Notes: generated by a model not told the origin, from the letters alone. DNA of 64,000 nt from Nereida ignava (GCF_001049735.1 NZ_CVPC01000002.1:248001-312000); one strand, 5' to 3'. Numbered from the stretch's first letter, positions 28,753 to 40,911 are shown. Numbers and translations: made by a program.

Positions 28753-31530
28753 ATGAGCGACACGCCAGAAACACCTGAAAACGAAGAAGAAAACACCGTT
28801 CAGGAGTATGTTTACGACGGACCGCAAGTCGACATCGTCGATGAGATGAAAACGGCCTATCTTGATTACGCGATGTCGGTCATCGTTAGCCGTGCGATCC
28901 CTGACCTGCGTGATGGCCTGAAACCTGTGCACCGCCGCATTCTTTATGCAATGCATGAAACAGGTAATACTGCCGAAAAGTCTTATCGTAAGTCTGCCCG
29001 CCCTGTTGGCGATGTGATGGGTAAATATCACCCCCACGGCGACAGCGCGATTTACGACGCACTGGTGCGGATGGCCCAAGATTTCTCAATGTCGCTTCCG
29101 CTGCTGGATGGTCAGGGCAATTTCGGCTCCATGGACGGCGATAACGCGGCTGCCATGCGCTATACCGAAGTGCGCATGGATAAACCGGCGGGTGCGCTTC
29201 TTGCAGATATCGAAAAAGAGACCGTTGATTTTCAAGACAACTACGACGGCAAAGATACTGAGCCGACTGTTCTTCCCGCACGCTTTCCAAACATGCTGGT
29301 CAACGGTGCTGGCGGTATTGCTGTTGGTATGGCCACGAACATCCCACCCCATAACTTGGGCGAGGTAATCGATGCCACTTTGGCGCTTATTGAACAGCCT
29401 GATTTAACTTCAGAGCAGCTGATTGACTATATTCCAGGTCCTGATTTTCCAACGGGCGGAATTATGTTGGGCCGCTCTGGCGCGCGCAAAGCCTATCTTG
29501 AGGGACGTGGCAGCGTTGTGATCCGCTCCAAAACCCGCGTTGAGGAAATCCGTAAGGATCGTTGGGCGATTGTGATCGACGAAATCCCCTATCAAGTGAA
29601 CAAAGCCTCTATGATCGACAAAATCGCGGAACAAGTTCGCGAGAAAAAGATCGAAGGCATCAGCCACGTTCAAGACGAATCTGACCGTAACGGTGTGCGC
29701 GTCGTGATTGAGTTGAAACGCGATGCGACAGCTGAAGTCGTTCTTAACCAGTTGTTCCGCTTTACGCCTATGCAAACAAGTTTTGGTGCGAACATGTTGG
29801 CCCTGAACGGCGGCAAGCCCGAACAACTTACACTCCGTAAGTTCCTGACATCGTTTATTGCTTTCCGCGAAGAAGTCGTGGCGCGCCGCACCGCCTTTGA
29901 TTTGCGCAAAGCCCGCGAACGTAGTCACGTATTGTGTGGTTTGGCTGTGGCCGTATCAAATGTGGATGAGATCGTTGCAACGATCCGTTCCTCTGCGGAT
30001 GCTGCTGAGGCTCGTGAAAAACTGATGACGCGCCGCTGGCCCGCCCAAGATATCTTGGCCTACATCAAGTTGATCGATGATCCGACCCATAAGGCCAATG
30101 AAGACGGTACATATAATCTGTCTGAAACTCAGGCGCGCGCTATCCTTGAATTGCGCTTGCAACGCCTGACACAGCTTGGCGTGTCCGAAGTAACGGATGA
30201 GCTGGAAGCGCTTGCGGTCAAAATTACGGAATACCTTGATATCTTGCGCTCTCGCGAGCGTATCATGGGCATCATCACAGATGAGCTGACCGAAGTTCGT
30301 GACGCTTATGCGGTGCCGCGCCGTACAGAAATCGTCGACTGGTCCGGCGACATGGAAGACGAGGACCTGATTGAACGCGAAGACATGGTCGTCACAATTA
30401 CCCAAGGTGGCTACATCAAGCGGACGCCGCTTGCTGACTTCCGCGCCCAACGTCGCGGTGGCAAGGGCTTGTCTGGCATGGCGACCAAAGACGAAGACGT
30501 GGTCACATCGCTCTTTGTGGCCAATACCCACACGCAACTGCTGTTCTTCACGACAGACGGCATGGTTTACAAGCTCAAGACGTGGCGCCTGCCCCAAGGC
30601 TCACGCACCTCAAAGGGCAAAGCAATCGTCAATATCCTGCCCATCCCGCAGGGTGTGTCGATCGCTGCCATCATGCCAGTGGACCGTGACGAAAAAGAGT
30701 GGGACGATCTGCAGGTTGTCTTCGCAACATCCGCAGGCACAGTGCGCCGCAACAAGCTTTCCGATTTCACGAACGTCATGCGCAACGGCAAAATCGCGAT
30801 GAAGTTTGAGGGTGAGCACGAGAACACCACGCTTATCAACGCACGCATCGCGTCGAACGACGATGATGTCATGTTGGTGACCAACTCAGGTCGTGCGATC
30901 CGATTTAAGGCAACGGACGTCCGTATCTTCAACTCACGGGCTTCGGTCGGTGTGCGCGGTGTTAAGCTTGCGGGCGATGATACAGTTGTCTCAATGTCGA
31001 TCATCCGCCACTTCGAGGCTTCATCAGAAGAACGTGCTGCATATTTGAAAATGCGTAGACTTGTTGCGGGCTTAACGGATGAAGTTGATGCAGCAGATGA
31101 GGAAGCGGTTGCTGATATTAACCTACCCCAAGAGCGTTACGTCGAAATGTCAGCCTCCGAAAACCTGATCCTGACCATCACGGAAAACGGTGCGGGCAAA
31201 ATGTCATCCAGCCATGACTATCCACTGCGTGGACGCGGTGGCATGGGTGTGCAGGCAATGGATAAAGCCATGCGCGGTGGTCAGATCGTTGCCTCCTTCC
31301 CGATTGAGTTGGAAGATCAGATCATGTTGGTGACCAGTAAAGGTCAGTCCATTCGGGTCCCTGTTGAAGGCATTAGCTTCAGATCGCGTAGCGCTGGTGG
31401 TGTGAAAGTATTTGACACATCTAAAGGTGAAAAAGTCGTCAGCGTGGCTTGGATTGCGGATCAGACAGCGGAAGATGCTGATGTAGAAGACGGTGGCGAC
31501 GCTGCCCCCGATACTCCGACTGACGCATAG
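28753..31530 (+). CDS. gyrA: DNA gyrase subunit A
   Basis: GyrA of 925 residues. The breakage-reunion domain has catalytic Tyr137 in AAMRYTE. The quinolone-determining region [11 protein letters not shown] keeps Ser98 and Asp102, equivalent to E. coli Ser83 and Asp87, so it is wild-type for quinolone sensitivity at these positions. The GyrA box QRRGGKG begins the C-terminal beta-pinwheel domain. An acidic tail rich in D and E ends the protein. It is monocistronic with a strong 3' hairpin. Confidence 0.98.
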   Translation: MSDTPETPENEEENTVQEYVYDGPQVDIVDEMKTAYLDYAMSVIVSRAIPDLRDGLKPVHRRILYAMHETGNTAEKSYRKSARPVGDVMGKYHPHGDSAIYDALVRMAQDFSMSLPLLDGQGNFGSMDGDNAAAMRYTEVRMDKPAGALLADIEKETVDFQDNYDGKDTEPTVLPARFPNMLVNGAGGIAVGMATNIPPHNLGEVIDATLALIEQPDLTSEQLIDYIPGPDFPTGGIMLGRSGARKAYLEGRGSVVIRSKTRVEEIRKDRWAIVIDEIPYQVNKASMIDKIAEQVREKKIEGISHVQDESDRNGVRVVIELKRDATAEVVLNQLFRFTPMQTSFGANMLALNGGKPEQLTLRKFLTSFIAFREEVVARRTAFDLRKARERSHVLCGLAVAVSNVDEIVATIRSSADAAEAREKLMTRRWPAQDILAYIKLIDDPTHKANEDGTYNLSETQARAILELRLQRLTQLGVSEVTDELEALAVKITEYLDILRSRERIMGIITDELTEVRDAYAVPRRTEIVDWSGDMEDEDLIEREDMVVTITQGGYIKRTPLADFRAQRRGGKGLSGMATKDEDVVTSLFVANTHTQLLFFTTDGMVYKLKTWRLPQGSRTSKGKAIVNILPIPQGVSIAAIMPVDRDEKEWDDLQVVFATSAGTVRRNKLSDFTNVMRNGKIAMKFEGEHENTTLINARIASNDDDVMLVTNSGRAIRFKATDVRIFNSRASVGVRGVKLAGDDTVVSMSIIRHFEASSEERAAYLKMRRLVAGLTDEVDAADEEAVADINLPQERYVEMSASENLILTITENGAGKMSSSHDYPLRGRGGMGVQAMDKAMRGGQIVASFPIELEDQIMLVTSKGQSIRVPVEGISFRSRSAGGVKVFDTSKGEKVVSVAWIADQTAEDADVEDGGDAAPDTPTDA

Positions 31531-31644
31531 AAAAGGACTGTTTCCGCATTAATTTCGATTGTTCGCAAAATAATTGTGGCGCAATTGAGGCTTTGTTTGG
31601 TAACAATAAGGCAAGTTAATGCGGGTCCTCCAACCCGATCACTT

Positions 31645-31679
31645 AATGACCCCCGACGCTTCCAACGTCGGGGGTCATT
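31645..31679 (+). terminator. Strong hairpin downstream of gyrA
   Basis: A perfect 14-bp stem (31645-31658 with 31666-31679) with a 7-base loop lies 115 bases after gyrA. No clear U-run follows (GCGTTTAG), so it may be a terminator of reduced efficiency or an RNA-stabilising structure. A smaller hairpin with a CCTCCA loop lies just before it at 31622-31637. Confidence 0.65.
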
Positions 31680-31775
31680 GCGTTTAGACTTCTGTGCGCA
31701 ATCCAGTTCGAAGATGATGCAAGTTGCGACATCGTTTTCATTGATTTGCGCGGCAGGCTGGATTACCTGCTGCAT

Positions 31776-33131
31776 ATGACAAAAACACTCAATATCATCG
31801 GCGGCGGAATGGCCGGATCGGAAGCCGCATGGCAGGCTGCAAATCAGGGTATCTCTGTGGTGATCCACGAAATGCGCCCCAAAGTTGGCACCTTTGCACA
31901 CCAAACGGGCAACCTTGGTGAGATGGTATGCTCAAATTCATTCCGTTCGGACGATAATGAGCAGAACGCCGTCGGTCTGCTGCATTGGGAGATGCGCCAA
32001 GCCAACGGCTTGATCATGAATATCGCTGAAAAGCACCGCATCCCCGCCGGTGGCGCACTGGCTGTTGATCGCGAGCCCTTCGCAGAATCCGTCACAGCCG
32101 CCTTGAAGGCGCACCCAAACATCTCGGTCAGCTATGATGAAATCACAGAGCTTCCCGATGACGGCCATTGGATTGTGGCGACAGGTCCGCTGACATCAGA
32201 CGCGCTGTCAGCATCCATTGCCAAAGCAACGGGCGCCGAGGCCTTGGCCTTTTTCGACGCAATCGCCCCAATCATCTATTTTGACACGATCGACATGTCC
32301 CAAGCGTGGATGCAGTCGCGCTATGACAAGGGTGAAACCGAAGAAGAGCGTACCGCGTACCTCAACTGCCCGATGGATAAAGCCCAGTATGAGGCCTTTA
32401 TCGATGCGTTGATGGCAGCGGATAAAACCCAGTTTAAAGACGGTGAGACCGCCAAATATTTCGATGGATGCCTACCCGTTGAAGTGATGGCCGAACGCGG
32501 TCGCGAGACGTTGCGTTTTGGTCCGATGAAACCCGTTGGCCTGACAAACCCGCACGCGCCTGATGACAAACCTTATGCGGTTGTGCAATTGCGTCGCGAC
32601 AATGCCTTGGGCACGCTCTATAACATCGTCGGCTTTCAAACCAAGATGACCTACGGGGCGCAAAAAGAAGTGCTCCGCATGATCCCCGGCCTTGAGAATG
32701 CAGAGTTTGCGCGTCTTGGTGGCATTCACCGCAATACATTTCTTAACTCTCCCACGTTGCTCACCCATGATATGAAGTTGAAAACCCACCCTAATCTGCG
32801 CTTTGCAGGTCAGATCACTGGTGTTGAAGGATACGTTGAATCAGCGGCGATGGGCTTGCTTGCTGGCCGTATGGCTGCTGCAGAAATCAACGGTGACGAC
32901 CTACCTGCGGTGCCGCAAGTCACCGCAATGGGCGCATTGGTCAGCCACATTACAGGCGGTGCGGATGCAAAAACCTTCCAGCCTATGAATGTCAACTTCG
33001 GGCTTTTTCCCCCAGTTGATGGGCTCAAAGGGGGCCGCAAAGGCCGCAAGGATCGCTACAAAGCCTATACGGATCGCGCCAAAGCAGAATGGCTTGGCTG
33101 GTTGGGTCAGGAAAAACTCGCAGCCGAGTGA
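31776..33131 (+). CDS. trmFO: tRNA (uracil-5-)-methyltransferase TrmFO, folate/FAD-dependent
   Basis: A 451-residue flavoprotein that methylates U54 of tRNA using methylenetetrahydrofolate. Motifs are the FAD loop [23 protein letters not shown], and [18 protein letters not shown] near the C-terminus. The ATG at 31776 gives [11 protein letters not shown]; an upstream GTG-type extension is unnecessary. The stop overlaps the gluQ start by one base, coupling two tRNA-modification genes. Confidence 0.96.
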   Translation: MTKTLNIIGGGMAGSEAAWQAANQGISVVIHEMRPKVGTFAHQTGNLGEMVCSNSFRSDDNEQNAVGLLHWEMRQANGLIMNIAEKHRIPAGGALAVDREPFAESVTAALKAHPNISVSYDEITELPDDGHWIVATGPLTSDALSASIAKATGAEALAFFDAIAPIIYFDTIDMSQAWMQSRYDKGETEEERTAYLNCPMDKAQYEAFIDALMAADKTQFKDGETAKYFDGCLPVEVMAERGRETLRFGPMKPVGLTNPHAPDDKPYAVVQLRRDNALGTLYNIVGFQTKMTYGAQKEVLRMIPGLENAEFARLGGIHRNTFLNSPTLLTHDMKLKTHPNLRFAGQITGVEGYVESAAMGLLAGRMAAAEINGDDLPAVPQVTAMGALVSHITGGADAKTFQPMNVNFGLFPPVDGLKGGRKGRKDRYKAYTDRAKAEWLGWLGQEKLAAE

Positions 33132-33988
33132 TGATCACGCGTTTTGCACCGTCCCCCACAGGGCCGCTTCATCTTGGTCACGCGTACTCCGCGATTGTTG
33201 CCCATGACCTAGCCCGCGGGCAGGGTGGCGCTTTTTTGCTGCGGATCGAAGACATTGACCGGTCACGGGCACGGGAGACGTGGGAACAGCAAATTTACGA
33301 TGATCTTTCCTGGTTGGGGCTTCAGTGGGACGCCGCTCCCGTTAGACAATCGGATCACCTTACGCGCTACCGCTCTGCGTTGAATGAATTGTGGTGCTCT
33401 GGATATTTATACCCATGTAACTGCCGCCGCGCAGATATTGCCGCGGCGGTTAATGCCCCCCAAGAAGGCGCGCCATTGTTGGGGCCTGATGGCGTGATCT
33501 ATCCGCGCCTGTGCTACGTGCCAACAACCCATCACAGCCGCGTCGCGGATGACATGCCATCCGACGCGGTGCTGCGTCTTGATATGACTGCGGCTGTTGC
33601 GGCGCTTGAAGTTGATAAGACACCAATCACCTACACAAACAACGGCGCACCCGTTCAAATCACCGCGCCCCAGCTTGTTAACACAGTCGGCGATGTCGTC
33701 TTGGCGCGGCGGGATATGGGAACTTCCTATCATCTTTCCGTGGTGGTCGATGACGCAGCGCAAGGCATCACGGATGTCGTCCGCGGCGAGGATCTTGAAA
33801 GCGCCACAGCCATCCATGTGGTTTTGCAACGTTTGCTTAACCTTCCAACACCGCAGTATCATCACCACCGTTTGATCCGCGATGACGCAGGCAAACGACT
33901 GGCAAAACGCGATGACGCCCGCGCGCTTTCCAACTACCGTGCGCAGGGCTTAAGCAGCGCAGACATCCGCAGGCTAATTGGGCTTTAG
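33131..33988 (+). CDS. gluQ: Glutamyl-Q tRNA(Asp) synthetase
   Basis: A 285-residue truncated glutamyl-tRNA synthetase paralogue that attaches glutamate to queuosine of tRNA(Asp). Features are the HIGH-like FAPSPTGPLHLGHA, zinc ligands in YPCNCRR and RLCY, and the KMSKS-equivalent KRLAKRD. The anticodon-binding domain is missing, which defines the family. The ATG overlaps the trmFO stop (TGATG). Its stop and the hisI stop overlap tail to tail by four bases. Confidence 0.94.
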   Translation: MITRFAPSPTGPLHLGHAYSAIVAHDLARGQGGAFLLRIEDIDRSRARETWEQQIYDDLSWLGLQWDAAPVRQSDHLTRYRSALNELWCSGYLYPCNCRRADIAAAVNAPQEGAPLLGPDGVIYPRLCYVPTTHHSRVADDMPSDAVLRLDMTAAVAALEVDKTPITYTNNGAPVQITAPQLVNTVGDVVLARRDMGTSYHLSVVVDDAAQGITDVVRGEDLESATAIHVVLQRLLNLPTPQYHHHRLIRDDAGKRLAKRDDARALSNYRAQGLSSADIRRLIGL

Positions 33989-34329
33989 CTCGTCACCTCA
34001 GTGCCACTGGTTACGTCTGTAAAAAAGCAGGTCCGCGCGCCTGTGTGGCAGGCCGGACCGGTTTGACGAACACTCACCAAGATACAATCGCGGTCACAAT
34101 CAATCTGCATCTGAACCAATTCTTGTGTGTGCCCCGATGTGGCGCCCTTCACCCAAAACTCTGCCCGCGAGCGAGACCAATACGTCACCTGCCCCGTCTT
34201 CAGCGTGCGGCTGACGGCCTCAGCGTTCATCCACGCCAGCATCAAAACCTCATGACTGTCCACATCCTGTGCAATCACCGGCAACAGGCCCGCATCGTTG
34301 AACTTTAGGGAATTCGGATCAAACTTCAT
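33985..34329 (-). CDS. hisI: Phosphoribosyl-AMP cyclohydrolase
   Basis: A 114-residue single-domain HisI catalysing the third step of histidine synthesis. Metal-binding motifs are QIDCDRDCILV and GPACHTGARTCFF, and the substrate region is YWSRSRAEFWVKGATSG. The ATG at 34329 gives MKFDPNSLKF; longer frames upstream are shadows. It is not fused to HisE. It ends convergent with gluQ. Confidence 0.95.
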   Translation of the reverse strand: MKFDPNSLKFNDAGLLPVIAQDVDSHEVLMLAWMNAEAVSRTLKTGQVTYWSRSRAEFWVKGATSGHTQELVQMQIDCDRDCILVSVRQTGPACHTGARTCFFTDVTSGTEVTS

Positions 34330-34398
34330 CACAGTACCTTTCCAACTGTCTTCCACCGTCCTATCTGTCGGTTGAATGAAACAAAAGGCCTCGCGCAC

Positions 34399-34851
34399 AT
34401 GTCCAACGAAGCAGATCTGATGAAGCTCTACTCGGCGCAGATTTTGCAGCTTACAACACAGTTGTCGCGTGTTGGCCGCCTCGATACCCCAAGCCACAGC
34501 GCCAAACGCCGGGCCCCGCTGTGTGGTTCAAGCGTTACGGTTGATCTGCTGATAGAAGACGGTGTCATACGTGATTATGCACATGACGTGAAAGCCTGTG
34601 CCTTGGGCCAAGCGGCCGCGTCTGTTGTGGCGAAAAACATTGTTGGACGTAACACGGCGCAAGTTGTTGCGACGCGTGACGCTTTGGCAAATTTGCTGGC
34701 AGAGGATGGCCCAGTTCCGCAGGCCCCTTTTGACGGTCTTGAAGTTCTGCGCGCGGCCAAAGATTACAAAAACCGACACGCCTCAATCATGCTCGCTCTT
34801 GATGCTGCATGTGATGCAATTAGTGGTGGTTCAGATACTCAGGGCACATAA
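34399..34851 (+). CDS. Iron-sulfur cluster scaffold, NifU/IscU N-terminal-like
   Basis: A 150-residue protein with the IscU-type Cys in RAPLCGSSV and in VKACALGQAA. The third ligand is less clear. In alphaproteobacteria such proteins act with the Suf system or as stand-alone scaffolds. The ATG at 34399 is chosen over a TTG/ATG stretch near 34372 because the fold starts at DLMKLYSAQ. It is divergent from hisI. Confidence 0.8.
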   Translation: MSNEADLMKLYSAQILQLTTQLSRVGRLDTPSHSAKRRAPLCGSSVTVDLLIEDGVIRDYAHDVKACALGQAAASVVAKNIVGRNTAQVVATRDALANLLAEDGPVPQAPFDGLEVLRAAKDYKNRHASIMLALDAACDAISGGSDTQGT

Positions 34852-34886
34852 AAAAACCGCTACCTTCGTGGGAGAAGATAGCGGTA
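34850..34886 (-). terminator. Strong minus-strand terminator downstream of the 40-residue SOS-boxed gene
   Basis: On the minus strand ACCGCTATCT pairs with a matching AGGTAGCGGT arm (34856-34885, one mismatch), followed by seven T. It lies 138 bases after the small gene's stop, and no other minus-strand gene lies between, so it ends that transcript. The plus-strand scaffold gene stops at its edge (34851). Confidence 0.85.
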
Positions 34887-35023
34887 AGTAACGATCAGGC
34901 ACATATGGTGCAGATTGGTTTATCGAAGAGGCAATCCGATAAATACGTCAGGCAGTAACGCGATATCACCTGTTTGGGGGACAGATATCATACCCGCACC
35001 AAGATAGATCGTAGGCAGTGTCT

Positions 35024-35146
35024 TTACATAAACGCCGGCAAAGTGAGTGCCGCTACAGTCATTGCTACAATGGCAGATACTGTGAACATGTCTTGAACCA
35101 ACGTCGTTTGTGAGCGGCGAATAATGTTTTTCACATCAGCAATCAT
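35024..35146 (-). CDS. Small single-span membrane protein behind a LexA-type box
   Basis: A 40-residue protein too short for routine gene finding. It begins MIADVKNIIRRSQTT (charged and amphipathic), then has a hydrophobic segment from about residue 20 (MFTVSAIVAMTVAALTLPAF) to the end. A strong AAGGAG site lies six to seven bases before the ATG. A GAAC-N7-GAAC site is 66-80 bases upstream and a strong terminator is downstream, so it is a complete transcription unit 108 bases after recG on the same strand. The pattern (tiny inner-membrane protein with an SOS box) recalls SidA of Caulobacter; the sequence itself is not recognised. Confidence 0.7.
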   Translation of the reverse strand: MIADVKNIIRRSQTTLVQDMFTVSAIVAMTVAALTLPAFM

Positions 35147-35211
35147 GGGTAGCTCCTTTGCAACTATGCATTTGTTGCACCTTTGTTCTCATTTGAGTTA
35201 ACCAAAGTAAA

Positions 35212-35226
35212 GAACTTTTTAAGAAC
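35212..35226. promoter_or_regulatory. LexA-type SOS box (GAAC-N7-GAAC)
   Basis: GAAC at 35212-35215 and GAAC at 35223-35226 are separated by exactly seven bases. This is the direct-repeat LexA site of alphaproteobacteria (GTTC-N7-GTTC on the other strand). Further GAAC/GTTC copies lie at 35233, 35242 and 35251. It is AT-rich between the half sites and sits upstream of the 40-residue gene. Confidence 0.65.
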
Positions 35227-35254
35227 AAATGTGAACAAAATGTTCTATATGAAC

Positions 35255-37345
35255 CTAACCTACTGATATCAAACGAATTGCTTTGTCTTGTTCCATGAGC
35301 CACAAAAGAACACGGGCAGCTTTTCCACGCTCAGAGGTTAACGCAGGATCGTCCGACAACAGTTTACGCGCATCTTTTTGTGCGATCTCCATAAGATTGC
35401 TGTGCCGGTCCGGATCCGCGACCCGAAACCGTGGCAAGCCTGACTGTGCAGAGCCAATCATGTCCCCCGCACCGCGCATTGCAAGGTCTTCCTCAGCAAT
35501 GACGAACCCATCTTCTGTTTCGCGCAATATCTCCAAACGGCGGCGCCCCGTTTCACCAAGGGGTGCCTGATACAAAAGCAGACACGTAGACGCCCCCGCG
35601 CCACGACCGACACGCCCGCGTAATTGGTGCAACTGCGCAAGCCCAAAATTCTCGGCGCGCTCAATCACCATGATCGTCGCGTTAGGCACGTTGACGCCTA
35701 CTTCGATAACAGTCGTCGCCACCAAAACCTGCGTTTTACCTGAAATAAAATCCGCCATTGCCGCGTCTTTTTCAGCAGGCGGCATTTGACCGTGAACCAG
35801 ACCGACAGCCCCCTCACCCAGCTCGGCACGCAGGCGTTTGAACCGTTCTTCGGCGGCGGTCATATCGCTCAGCTCGCTCTCTTCGACCAACGGGCAGACC
35901 CAATATGCTTGCTGGCCTTTGGCGACTGCACCGCGCAGATGGCTAACCACTTCCTCCATCCGTGATGTTTGCACCAAGGCGGTTTTGATAGGCTGGCGAC
36001 CCGGGGGTTTTTCATCAAGCACGGAAATATCCAGATCACCGTAGTGGGCCAGCGACAAAGTGCGCGGGATTGGCGTGGCTGTCATCACCAGCATATCAAC
36101 CGCCTGCCCCTTGGCGCCAAGCTCCATACGCTGGCGCACACCGAACCGATGCTGTTCATCCACAACCGCCAGACGCAGATCACAAAACTCAACGTCTTTT
36201 TGAAACACAGCATGGGTGCCGACCAAGATCTTGATCTCACCGCTGGCCAGTGCTGCCAGTTTGCGCGCACGCTCTTTACCTTTGTCACGGCCGGTAAGCA
36301 GTTCCAAGTTCACACCGGCACTCTGGGCCAGAGGTTGCAGCCCCTCAAGATGTTGCCGCGCCAGAATTTCTGTCGGCGCCATCATCACACCCTGTCCGCC
36401 TGCTTCGACAGCCATCAGCAAAGCCTGCATCGCCACAAGGGTTTTTCCAGCACCGACATCCCCTTGCAGAAGGCGGTTCATGCGGTGCCGCGCGGCCAAA
36501 TCTTGCGCAATCTCAGCGATTGCACGGCTTTGGGCCCCAGTCGGCGCATAGGGCAGACTGTTCAACACGCGGCTTTGTAGGTGCCCCGTTCCCACGCTGC
36601 TTCGGCCTTTGGCCGCGCGCGCGGTCGAGCGGGCTAGCGCGAGAGTCAGTTGATGGGCAAACACTTCGTCATAAGCCAAGCGCAAGCGCGCAGGATCAGA
36701 CATGCCATCAACTAACGGCGCTGCAGGCCGATGAGCCGCCAAAAGAGCGGCATCCCAATCAGGCCAGTTTTCGCGCTGCTTTAGGTTTGGATCAATCCAC
36801 TCAGCCACTTTTGGGGCACGCGCCAACGCTGATCCACTGGCTTTCAACATGACTTTTTGGGTAATCCCCGCAGTTAGCGGGTAGACCGGTTCGAACGGCG
36901 GGATATCGTGCACATCCGCCTCTGCGAGCATGTGGTCTGGATGCACAATCTGTGCAAGCCCATCAAAATACTCAATTTTTCCTGAAATAATCCGACGTGC
37001 ACCAACGGGTAGCTGTGCCTCAATATAGCGAATATGGGCATGAAAGAAGACCAAAGCGAATGTTATATGACCGTCATTCACAAAAACGCGTGTCGCGCCG
37101 CCTTTGCGTGCAGCCGGTCTGTGTTGTTCAACCTCAACCGCAACAGTAACCAAATCCCCCGTGAGCGCACCGTCAATACTTGGCCGCAGGCGCCGGTCAA
37201 CAATTGCATGAGGCAGCGTAAAAAGCAGATCTTTCGGCGTGGTGACGTGTAGGTTCTCAAATAGTTTGGACGTCTTCGGCCCGATCCCTTGCAAAGTTTC
37301 GAGCCCCGCAAACAAAGGAAAAAGGATTTCTGGACGGCCCGCCAA
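35255..37345 (-). CDS. recG: ATP-dependent DNA helicase RecG
   Basis: A 696-residue helicase that remodels stalled forks and Holliday junctions. An N-terminal wedge/OB domain (about 60-160) precedes helicase motifs I (GDVGAGKT), II (DEQHRFG), III (MTATPIPRTL) and VI (QLRGRVGRG). The likely start is TTG at 37345 giving LAGRPEILFPLF (read as Met), four bases after the ligA stop. Co-transcribed with ligA. Confidence 0.95.
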   Translation of the reverse strand: MAGRPEILFPLFAGLETLQGIGPKTSKLFENLHVTTPKDLLFTLPHAIVDRRLRPSIDGALTGDLVTVAVEVEQHRPAARKGGATRVFVNDGHITFALVFFHAHIRYIEAQLPVGARRIISGKIEYFDGLAQIVHPDHMLAEADVHDIPPFEPVYPLTAGITQKVMLKASGSALARAPKVAEWIDPNLKQRENWPDWDAALLAAHRPAAPLVDGMSDPARLRLAYDEVFAHQLTLALARSTARAAKGRSSVGTGHLQSRVLNSLPYAPTGAQSRAIAEIAQDLAARHRMNRLLQGDVGAGKTLVAMQALLMAVEAGGQGVMMAPTEILARQHLEGLQPLAQSAGVNLELLTGRDKGKERARKLAALASGEIKILVGTHAVFQKDVEFCDLRLAVVDEQHRFGVRQRMELGAKGQAVDMLVMTATPIPRTLSLAHYGDLDISVLDEKPPGRQPIKTALVQTSRMEEVVSHLRGAVAKGQQAYWVCPLVEESELSDMTAAEERFKRLRAELGEGAVGLVHGQMPPAEKDAAMADFISGKTQVLVATTVIEVGVNVPNATIMVIERAENFGLAQLHQLRGRVGRGAGASTCLLLYQAPLGETGRRRLEILRETEDGFVIAEEDLAMRGAGDMIGSAQSGLPRFRVADPDRHSNLMEIAQKDARKLLSDDPALTSERGKAARVLLWLMEQDKAIRLISVG

Positions 37346-37349
37346 TCCC

Positions 37350-39494
<2,145 letters not shown>

Positions 39495-39581
39495 TCATCA
39501 CTGTGGATTGGATGCTATACGTAGAATGGCAGGGTGGCGGCGTCTAGTCTTGGTGCCGATTTTCATCCAGCCTAAGGAAAC

Positions 39582-39613
39582 GAAAAGAGAGGCCGCGATT
39601 GCGAACCTCTCTT
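39582..39613 (-). terminator. Terminator of ctrA
   Basis: On the minus strand AGAGAGG (39606-39612) pairs with CCTCTCT (39586-39592) and is followed by TTTTCG. It is 40 bases after the ctrA stop. Confidence 0.75.
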
Positions 39614-39652
39614 ACCGAAAAACTAAACTCTTTACGCAGTGACCGGATACGG

Positions 39653-40369
39653 TCAGCCGTTTACGGCGATTTTCTCCAAGTCACCCAGACCTGTTTGCGG
39701 ATCGCGCAAAACATATCCGCGCCCCCAAACAGTTTCGATATAATTGTCACCGTCTGTTGCCTGAGCCAATTTCTTGCGCAGCTTACAGATGAAAACATCA
39801 ATAATCTTGAGTTCAGGTTCATCCATTCCGCCATAAAGGTGGTTCAGGAACATTTCCTTGGTCAATGTTGTACCTTTGCGCAGGCTCAACAGCTCAAGCA
39901 TCTGGTATTCTTTACCTGTCAAATGGATCGCACGACCACCAGCAGACACAGTTTTTGCATCCAAGTTCACTTCAATCTGGCCCGTACCGATGACTGCCTG
40001 TGAATGACCTTTGGAACGCCGAATGATCGCGTGAATACGCGCAACAAGCTCTTCGCGCAGGAATGGTTTGACCATGTAGTCATCTGCACCAAAGCCAAAG
40101 CCCTTGATTTTGTCGTCCACCTCGGCGGAACCAGACAGGATGAGGATCGGCGTCTCAATTTTGCTAACGCGCAATTGGCGCAGCACTTCGTGGCCGTTCA
40201 TGTCAGGCAGACCAAGATCGAGAACGATCAAGTCGTAGTCATATAGCTTTGCCAGATCGATCCCTTCTTCGCCCAAATCCGTCGTGTAGACGTTCAGATT
40301 GGCATGAGTAAGCATCATTTCGATACTTTTGGCGGTCGTAGGATCGTCCTCGACTAGCAGAACTCGCAT
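39653..40369 (-). CDS. ctrA: CtrA cell-cycle response regulator
   Basis: A 238-residue OmpR-type regulator: receiver with phosphoacceptor Asp51 ([11 protein letters not shown]) and a winged-helix domain ([20 protein letters not shown]). It matches the near-invariant CtrA of alphaproteobacteria, a master regulator of cell cycle and, in Rhodobacterales, of motility and gene-transfer-agent genes. A CtrA-type site lies upstream, and sciP, which encodes a CtrA-binding inhibitor, is the next gene upstream. Confidence 0.97.
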   Translation of the reverse strand: MRVLLVEDDPTTAKSIEMMLTHANLNVYTTDLGEEGIDLAKLYDYDLIVLDLGLPDMNGHEVLRQLRVSKIETPILILSGSAEVDDKIKGFGFGADDYMVKPFLREELVARIHAIIRRSKGHSQAVIGTGQIEVNLDAKTVSAGGRAIHLTGKEYQMLELLSLRKGTTLTKEMFLNHLYGGMDEPELKIIDVFICKLRKKLAQATDGDNYIETVWGRGYVLRDPQTGLGDLEKIAVNG

Positions 40370-40430
40370 AATTTTATCTCCGGTGGATCGTTTGCGTAAA
40401 GTGTTTCGACCTCACTGTGCAGGCAATTAG

Positions 40431-40445
40431 TTAACACAAGGTTAG
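40431..40445. promoter_or_regulatory. CtrA-type binding site upstream of ctrA
   Basis: TTAA (40431-40434), seven bases, then TTAG (40442-40445): one mismatch to the TTAA-N7-TTAA consensus. It lies 62-76 bases before the ctrA ATG, between ctrA and sciP, suggesting autoregulation. I saw no GANTC methylation site in 40370-40486. Confidence 0.5.
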
Positions 40446-40486
40446 CGTGAGCCATAACACTTCATACCACCTTAGGTTGCATAAAG

Positions 40487-40759
40487 CTAACGGTAACTTT
40501 GCAGGTGTGTTGCACGTAAAGCCTTAAGCCCGTGACTGCTGACCGCGTCGCACCAACTTTCGAATTCTTCTTCGGACAAACTATAGCGCGACAACGCATC
40601 ACTTTGGCTTAACAAGCCATAGACAACCCCGCGCACCACAGCTGCCTTACGCGATGCAACCCAACGCCGCGTTGATGCGGGTGGCAGATCAGCATGGGTC
40701 ATGATTGAACCATCCGGCAGGGTCACTGATCGGGGGCCATCAACCTTTTTCAAAAACAT
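40487..40759 (-). CDS. sciP: SciP-like CtrA inhibitor (DUF1153)
   Basis: A 90-residue protein resembling Caulobacter SciP: GPRSVTLPDGSIMTHADLPP, then RRWVASRKAAVVRGV, YSLSEEEFESWCDAV and a terminal THLQSYR. SciP binds CtrA and blocks transcription from CtrA-activated promoters (family knowledge). The ATG at 40759 gives MFLKKVDG with GAGGA upstream; the longer frame upstream is not needed. It lies directly upstream of ctrA on the same strand. Confidence 0.92.
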   Translation of the reverse strand: MFLKKVDGPRSVTLPDGSIMTHADLPPASTRRWVASRKAAVVRGVVYGLLSQSDALSRYSLSEEEFESWCDAVSSHGLKALRATHLQSYR

Positions 40760-40911
40760 TTTTCGTCCTCGTCTTATATCAAAGTCCTGTTCGGTTTGAG
40801 CCAAGTGTCTTAAGGAGCGGTGAAACGTCACCTTGTTAGTACGCGCAATTTTATTATATCTGTGCACAAACCTGTTACTTGCGATTAACCTCATCACCCG
40901 GAGAACCGCTT

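Noticed and set aside
29956-30597. Minus-strand open frame of 213 codons inside gyrA
   Set aside because: Antisense shadow of the gyrA GyrA-box region, with no ribosome site.
34920-34991. A 23-codon minus-strand frame after the 40-residue gene
   Set aside because: Protein-like in composition, but no ribosome site and very short; it lies in the 3' untranslated part before the terminator.
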